A DNA stretch of 9,852 nucleotides from assembly GCA_017547315.1 (NCBI GenBank), contig JAFYQA010000001.1:1-9852 (forward strand), written 5' to 3'. A program made the translations under genes and the position numbers. The stretch is from Roseburia sp. GTDB taxonomy: Bacteria; Bacillota_A; Clostridia; Lachnospirales; Lachnospiraceae. Positions 6,384-9,852 of the stretch are shown here, one piece after another (within the stretch, counting starts at the first letter, position 1; every line of letters starts with the position of its first letter). Below the pieces are notes generated by a model. The model saw only the letters and a program-made list of their open reading frames with translations, ran no database searches and had not been told where the DNA came from.

Positions 6384-7769
6384 TTAACCAACGTTTTTCT
6401 GCGCACGTCTCTCAGCTAATGTCTGAATCATTTCCTGAGTTTTCGCTTTTGTTAATGGATATACGAATTTCAATACGAGGATTGCCAATAAGTAGCCGCC
6501 TACGTAAAGTGTTGTATACCAACTCCAGATATTCTTTGTAACAGCTTCTGTCTGAACAGCAGCGTTTACATCATATCCTACGAATACAAGTGCCAAGTTT
6601 GCTAAAGATGCAGAAACTGCATTTGCGCATTTACGAACGAATGAGTATGCAGAATATACGATACCTTCGTTTCTCTTGCCGTGGATTAATTCATGGTAAT
6701 CGATAGAGTCATTTACTAATGCCCATACAAGTACCTGGAAACCAGATACACCAAGGTAACAGATACCATTTACGATGATAAATGTCATACCATCTGTAAG
6801 TGGTACAAAGTGAAGGATTGCATATACGATTACAGAGAATGTTGCTGTAACGGTAATAGTTTCCTTCTTACCAAATTTATTTGCCAAGAATTTAAGACCA
6901 ACAAATGCAATTGCTGACCAAAGAACACTTAACATACCGCTCATAGCTGAAAGCTGTACGTTTCCAAAGTAATCTTTGTAAAGATATGTATTTAAACCAT
7001 TTACAACACTAGCACCAACCATACCGATAAATGATGCTAACATACATCCGATTAACGCACGGTTGCTTAAGATTTCTTTTACAATTTCAAAATAGTTAAT
7101 TCTCTGTTTTTCTTCTTTTACAAGTGATTCAGCAACCACACGTTCTTTACACCAGAAGCTTGTAAGCATTAAGCAAACAACACCCACTGCTGCAAAAATA
7201 GCTGCTAAAACAATAAATCTTTCTGGTACAGGCTGGTTATCTTTGTATAAGAACATTGGTCCAACGATAACAGCTACTGTCATAAAAATTGTACCACCTA
7301 AACTTCTATAACGAGAAAGATCTGTTCTCTGGTTCACATCATCTGTCATAACAGCTGACAAGCTACCATATGGTACATTTACACATGTATACATAATTTC
7401 ATATACTACATAAGATACGAATGCGTAAATCAATCTTACACTATAAGCCCAGTTACTTGTATCGTAGAAACCTAACACACAGACAACTGCCATCGGAATA
7501 GCGAATGCACGAATCCAAGGAATAAATTTACCTTTTCCTGTGTCTTTTTTGCTATCTACTAAAGCACCGATGATTGGGTCGTTAATTGCGTCCCAAATTT
7601 TTGTGATTAAGAACAAAATTGCGGAATGTGCAGGATTAATCTTCAAAACTAATGTGAAGAATACGGATAAGTATGCAGAACGGAACTGTTCTGTACAGCA
7701 ACATCCCATATCACCAAGAGTGTAACCAATTTTGTCCAGCATTGAAAATTTTCTAACTTCTTTTTTCAT
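6384..7769 (-). CDS. GPH-family sugar:cation symporter (MelB/XynP-like)
   Basis: The protein has 461 residues from the ATG at 7769 and about twelve membrane helices. It belongs to the glycoside-pentoside-hexuronide:cation symporter family, shown by LDKIGYTLGDMG at 11-22, KIWDAINDPIIGALVD at 57-72 followed by GKGKFIPWI, and the NVPYGSLSAVMTDD segment (131-144). Asp60 and Asp64 correspond to the cation-binding Asp55 and Asp59 of MelB; the MelB Asp124 position appears to be Asn131, as in many pentoside-type members. Such carriers import oligosaccharides or glycosides with H+ or Na+. The frame is open 43 codons further upstream, but a strong AAAGGAG lies 11 bases before 7769 and MKKEVRKFSMLDKIGY is the normal family N-terminus, whereas the extension is low-complexity and lies in the likely promoter. 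An esterase gene follows in the same operon and an AraC regulator diverges upstream. The sugar cannot be named from sequence. Confidence 0.92.
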   Translation of the reverse strand: MKKEVRKFSMLDKIGYTLGDMGCCCTEQFRSAYLSVFFTLVLKINPAHSAILFLITKIWDAINDPIIGALVDSKKDTGKGKFIPWIRAFAIPMAVVCVLGFYDTSNWAYSVRLIYAFVSYVVYEIMYTCVNVPYGSLSAVMTDDVNQRTDLSRYRSLGGTIFMTVAVIVGPMFLYKDNQPVPERFIVLAAIFAAVGVVCLMLTSFWCKERVVAESLVKEEKQRINYFEIVKEILSNRALIGCMLASFIGMVGASVVNGLNTYLYKDYFGNVQLSAMSGMLSVLWSAIAFVGLKFLANKFGKKETITVTATFSVIVYAILHFVPLTDGMTFIIVNGICYLGVSGFQVLVWALVNDSIDYHELIHGKRNEGIVYSAYSFVRKCANAVSASLANLALVFVGYDVNAAVQTEAVTKNIWSWYTTLYVGGYLLAILVLKFVYPLTKAKTQEMIQTLAERRAQKNVG

Positions 7770-7948
7770 TACTAAACTTTCTCCTTTCGTATAATAACGT
7801 TTATTTATCATCTTTATTATAGAAATTGTTTCGAATAAAACATACTTATTTTTTGCACTAGAACTATCATAAATTGATATATTGTAATATCTATGCACAA
7901 ATGATATTCTAGTATTATAGATACAGTCGGTTTGACGAAAGGCTCATT
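7770..7948. promoter_or_regulatory. Shared regulatory region between the symporter operon and araC
   Basis: This 179-bp intergenic stretch serves two divergent genes. On the minus strand there is a perfect TATAAT (7816-7821) with no recognisable -35 box at 17-18 bases, as expected for an activator-dependent promoter; transcription would start near 7809. Upstream of it TGCAC occurs twice in the same orientation (7854-7858 and 7894-7898, 40 bases apart, about four helical turns), with a palindrome GATAT-6-ATATC (7876-7891) between them. On the plus strand a weak pair TTGTAA (7882-7887) and TATTCT (7905-7910), 17 bases apart, could drive araC and would overlap the second TGCAC. Binding by the AraC protein is inferred. 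Confidence 0.5.
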
Positions 7949-8776
7949 ATGAAAAAATTATATTCAGCTACCCACTATTCCTTTGACGAACCTGTGACTC
8001 GTCAGCTTTCTTCCGGAAAATATTATATGTTTCTCTACATCTCAAAAGGTACCTGTCACTTCAACTTAAACACAGAGTGGCATTTTTGCAGTACAGAAAA
8101 CATGATTCTCATGAAACCCAACCAGAAAACTTCTCTGCGTTATCGTGGTGGCCGTCATCAATTAGAAGTTCTGGAGTTGCGAATTCTCCCAGAATATCTT
8201 ACAGCACTTTCCGACGCAGAAACTGATTTACTGAATGCTTTTCAATTTGTTCCTTATAAAACAACCCTCATTCAAGCTCGCAGTAATCTTTCTATGCTCA
8301 TAAAAAATATTATGCTTAATCTTATTCAGCTTCCTAATGCAGAAGTAGAATATGGTCACGAGCTCTACGAAAAAAATCTGCTTTCCATGCTACTGATTCT
8401 TTTCGTCCGTGCCTGTGTCGACAACGATAAAGTCCACAAAAGTCATAAACGCAAAAACATTCTGATGGACGATATTTTCCGTTACATCCGCGACCATTTG
8501 ACCGAAGACTTAACCTTAGAGCAATTAGAAAAAGAATTTTATGTCAGTCGCTACCATATATGTCGGGAATTCAAACGATTAACCGGGCAAACACCGCACG
8601 CTTATATCGTGAAAGCACGCCTTGACCTTTGCCGTAAATATATTGAACAAGGGAAATCTATTCGTGAAGTATACGAACTGGGTGGATTCGGAGGATATAA
8701 TCACTTTTTTAGAGCATTCAAGAAAGAATATCACATGACACCTGGAGAATATTATAAAAGTTTGAAAATAGAATAA
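7949..8776 (+). CDS. AraC-family transcriptional regulator
   Basis: This 275-residue protein has the two-domain AraC layout. Residues 5-100 look like a cupin-type ligand-binding domain (YYMFLYISKGTCHFNL, FCSTENMILMKPNQKTSLRY), followed by a helical linker (about 105-160). The DNA-binding domain is at about 172-272: a first helix-turn-helix LTLEQLEKEFYVSRYHICREFKRLTGQTPHAYI, then the second LDLCRKYIEQGKSIREVYELGGFGGYNHFFRAFKKEYHMTPGEYYK with the characteristic GF-x-x-x-NHFFRAFKK-x-x-x-x-TPGEY signature. Such proteins usually activate adjacent sugar-use genes when an effector binds the cupin domain. The start follows GAAAGG at about 7 bases. Divergence from the GPH symporter/esterase operon makes that operon the obvious target. 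The transcript ends at the 11-bp hairpin that overlaps its stop codon. Effector unknown. Confidence 0.95.
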   Translation: MKKLYSATHYSFDEPVTRQLSSGKYYMFLYISKGTCHFNLNTEWHFCSTENMILMKPNQKTSLRYRGGRHQLEVLELRILPEYLTALSDAETDLLNAFQFVPYKTTLIQARSNLSMLIKNIMLNLIQLPNAEVEYGHELYEKNLLSMLLILFVRACVDNDKVHKSHKRKNILMDDIFRYIRDHLTEDLTLEQLEKEFYVSRYHICREFKRLTGQTPHAYIVKARLDLCRKYIEQGKSIREVYELGGFGGYNHFFRAFKKEYHMTPGEYYKSLKIE

Positions 8777-8800
8777 AAACCCTTGAAAATCAAGGGTTTT
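8776..8800. terminator. Two-way terminator shared by araC and tRNA-Pro
   Basis: An 11-bp perfect stem, AAAACCCTTGA (8776-8786) and TCAAGGGTTTT (8790-8800), closes a 3-nt loop. The first base is the last base of the araC stop codon. On the plus strand the arm ends in TTTTCTTAAT; on the minus strand it ends in TTTTTATTC, only 5 bases past the tRNA 3' end. It therefore suits both converging transcripts. Confidence 0.88.
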
Positions 8801-8805
8801 CTTAA

Positions 8806-8879
<74 letters not shown>

Positions 8880-8909
8880 CAATATATAATTACTTTGCAA
8901 ATGATGCTT

Positions 8910-8927
8910 AATTATGTTAGCATAATT
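8910..8927. repeat. Perfect inverted repeat between tRNA-Pro and the SDR gene
   Basis: AATTATG (8910-8916) and CATAATT (8921-8927) form a perfect 7-bp dyad around a TTAG centre. It overlaps the possible -10 regions of both the tRNA and the SDR gene, so an operator is possible, but in AT-rich DNA a dyad of this size may arise by chance. Confidence 0.4.
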
Positions 8928-8942
8928 GCCAGATAATGTCTA
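8914..8942 (-). promoter_or_regulatory. Possible tRNA-Pro promoter
   Basis: On the minus strand TAGACA (8937-8942) and TAACAT (8914-8919) are 17 bases apart, giving a 5' leader of about 28 nt before the tRNA. The -35 box is good (five of six), the -10 box modest (four of six). The same segment may hold the opposing promoter of the SDR gene (TTGCAA at 8895-8900 with a poor -10), so this assignment is tentative. Confidence 0.35.
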
Positions 8943-8967
8943 GTATTTTTTTCAGAAAGGATAAAAT

Positions 8968-9699
8968 ATGCATTCAACTGTATTAATTACCGGTGCTTCA
9001 CGCGGTATCGGTCAGGCTATCGCTATCGCTTTTGCCAAAGCTGGTTATCATTTAGTTATCACCTGTTCTAAAACCGAAACAGATTTATTATCACTCGCTA
9101 CACATTTAAAAGAACAATACGGTACAGAAGTCCTCACCAGTGTAGGCGACATCGGTGACTACACCTATGTTCATTCGCTTTTCCAAGAGATAGATACTCG
9201 CTTCGGCGGCATTGATATATTAATCAATAACGCAGGTATCTCTTATGTCGGACTACTTACCGATATGTCCATCGAAGATTGGAACCGCATCATAAATACG
9301 AACTTAACCTCTGTATTTTCCACCTGCAAACATGCTGTACCTCACATGGTACAAAAACAGGCCGGAAAAATCATCAACATCTCTTCCGTATGGGGTAATG
9401 TTGGTGCCTCCTGTGAAGTAGCATATTCTGCATGCAAAGGCGGTATGAATACTTTCACAAAAGCCTTAGCAAAGGAACTCGCACCTAGCAACATTCAGGT
9501 AAATGCCATCGCTTGTGGATGTATCGATACACAGATGAACGCGTGTTTTTCAGAAGAAGACCGTACTGCTTTAGCAGAAGAGATTCCAGCAGGAAGATTT
9601 GGTGCTCCTGATGAAGTCGCCAATTTAGTTCTGGATCTAGCATCTGGACACAACTATTTAACCGGACAAATTATAACATTAGATGGTGGTTGGACCTAA
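8968..9699 (+). CDS. SDR-family NAD(P)H reductase (FabG-like, possibly YmfI-type)
   Basis: The 243-residue protein is a classical short-chain dehydrogenase/reductase with a full Rossmann fold: cofactor loop TGASRGIG (8-15), NNAG (87-90), catalytic Asn112 in INTN, Ser140 in NISS, Tyr153 and Lys157 in YSACK, and C-terminal LTGQIITLDGGW. The tetrad and length match 3-oxoacyl-ACP reductase FabG. However, there is no fatty-acid synthesis cluster around it, and SSVWGNVGASCEVAYS with KALAKELAPS resembles, from memory, the YmfI group, which reduces the 5-aminopentanone modification on elongation factor P. The usual APG after VNA is ACG here (Cys183 for Pro). The start follows GAAAGGA at about 7 bases. 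It is a single gene ending in a terminator that overlaps its own stop codon. SDR membership is certain, substrate is not. Confidence 0.9.
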   Translation: MHSTVLITGASRGIGQAIAIAFAKAGYHLVITCSKTETDLLSLATHLKEQYGTEVLTSVGDIGDYTYVHSLFQEIDTRFGGIDILINNAGISYVGLLTDMSIEDWNRIINTNLTSVFSTCKHAVPHMVQKQAGKIINISSVWGNVGASCEVAYSACKGGMNTFTKALAKELAPSNIQVNAIACGCIDTQMNACFSEEDRTALAEEIPAGRFGAPDEVANLVLDLASGHNYLTGQIITLDGGWT

Positions 9700-9716
9700 C
9701 AGGTTCAACCATTTTT
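9688..9716 (+). terminator. Intrinsic terminator overlapping the SDR stop codon
   Basis: The arms GGTTGGACCT (9688-9697) and AGGTTCAACC (9701-9710) form a 10-bp stem with one G-T pair and a 3-nt loop, followed by ATTTTTCTT. The 5' arm includes the last coding codons (Gly-Trp-Thr) and the first base of the TAA stop; the other two stop bases are in the loop. Confidence 0.85.
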
Positions 9717-9737
9717 CTTAGCTTCTAAGAATGCCCT

Positions 9738-9750
9738 ACGCGATTCGCGT
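9738..9750. repeat. 13-bp palindrome upstream of the last gene
   Basis: ACGCGA and TCGCGT form a perfect palindrome around one central T. It is GC-rich in an otherwise AT-rich intergenic stretch and sits 5 bases before a possible -10 box, TATAAC (9756-9761). That is where a repressor operator would be expected. The role is inferred. Confidence 0.45.
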
Positions 9751-9770
9751 CATTTTATAACAATCCCCCA

Positions 9771-9803
9771 GCGTTATTCTACAATGTTCTTACAGAATAA
9801 CGC
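9771..9803 (+). promoter_or_regulatory. 10-bp inverted repeat just before the ribosome binding site
   Basis: GCGTTATTCT (9771-9780) and AGAATAACGC (9794-9803) are perfect inverted copies with a 13-nt spacer. The repeat ends directly before the AAAGGAG ribosome binding site of the last gene and starts a few bases after the predicted transcription start (near 9768 if TATAAC is the -10 box). It could be an operator or a 5' RNA hairpin affecting ribosome access. Confidence 0.55.
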
Positions 9804-9817
9804 AAAGGAGTTTTACT

Positions 9818-9852
9818 ATGAACATGGGAACACGTATCCAAACCCTCTTAGA
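9818..9852 (+). CDS. Start of a probable XRE-family regulator, cut off by the window
   Basis: Only 11 complete codons are present, reading MNMGTRIQTLL. A strong AAAGGAG lies 7 bases before the ATG, so a real gene starts here. The opening resembles the N-terminus of Cro/C1 regulators, including the XRE-TPR protein in this window (MNIGNQIKTFR), where the first helix precedes the helix-turn-helix. Palindromes just upstream fit an autoregulated DNA-binding protein. With so few residues the family is a guess. Confidence 0.5.
   Translation, partial: MNMGTRIQTLL

Noticed and set aside
7770..7898. 43-codon N-terminal extension of the GPH symporter
   Set aside because: It covers the likely promoter TATAAT and the AAAGGAG sequence, and is absent from the usual family N-terminus.

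Overview
The window looks like chromosomal DNA from a low-GC Gram-positive anaerobe, most likely a Clostridia member of the Lachnospiraceae type. This is inferred from AT-rich composition, GGAGG-like ribosome binding sites, sigma-A-type promoters, intrinsic terminators, and protein styles typical of that group (TraX-family membrane protein, XRE regulator fused to TPR repeats, GPH-family sugar symporter, cinnamoyl/feruloyl-esterase-like hydrolase). I see no transposase, phage gene, CRISPR array or replication origin. It reads as an ordinary housekeeping and carbohydrate region, not a mobile island.

Positions 1-1798 (minus strand): a corA-type Mg2+ channel gene is followed, 3 bases after its stop codon, by a divergent pyruvate kinase gene cut off by the window start. 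The pair has a good promoter (1752-1780) and a structured leader of about 115 nt. Positions 1799-4377 (minus strand): an EamA/DMT transporter, a TraX-family membrane protein, and stand-alone pyrF (orotidine-5'-phosphate decarboxylase) with its own promoter, folded leader and terminator. Positions 4435-5571 (plus strand): an XRE regulator with a TPR-rich C-terminal part, sharing a two-way terminator with the next minus-strand unit.

Positions 5602-8776: a compact candidate carbohydrate-use locus. A GPH (MelB/XynP-like) symporter and a cytoplasmic feruloyl-esterase-like alpha/beta hydrolase form a minus-strand operon, and an AraC-family regulator is transcribed divergently from a 179-bp shared regulatory region. 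The simplest reading is that the AraC protein responds to a sugar or ester ligand, the symporter imports it, and the esterase removes an acyl or aryl group inside the cell. No glycosidase is present in the window, so the substrate is unknown.

Positions 8776-9852: a tRNA-Pro(CGG) gene on the minus strand, ending at a two-way terminator shared with araC. Then come an SDR reductase on the plus strand, annotatable as FabG-like but carrying a motif I associate with the EF-P 5-aminopentanone reductase (YmfI) group, and the first 11 codons of what is probably another XRE regulator, preceded by two palindromes.

No clearly new multi-gene system is visible. The best leads are the transporter/esterase/AraC locus, the structured corA and pyrF leaders, and the corA-pyk coupling with an atypical pyruvate kinase.
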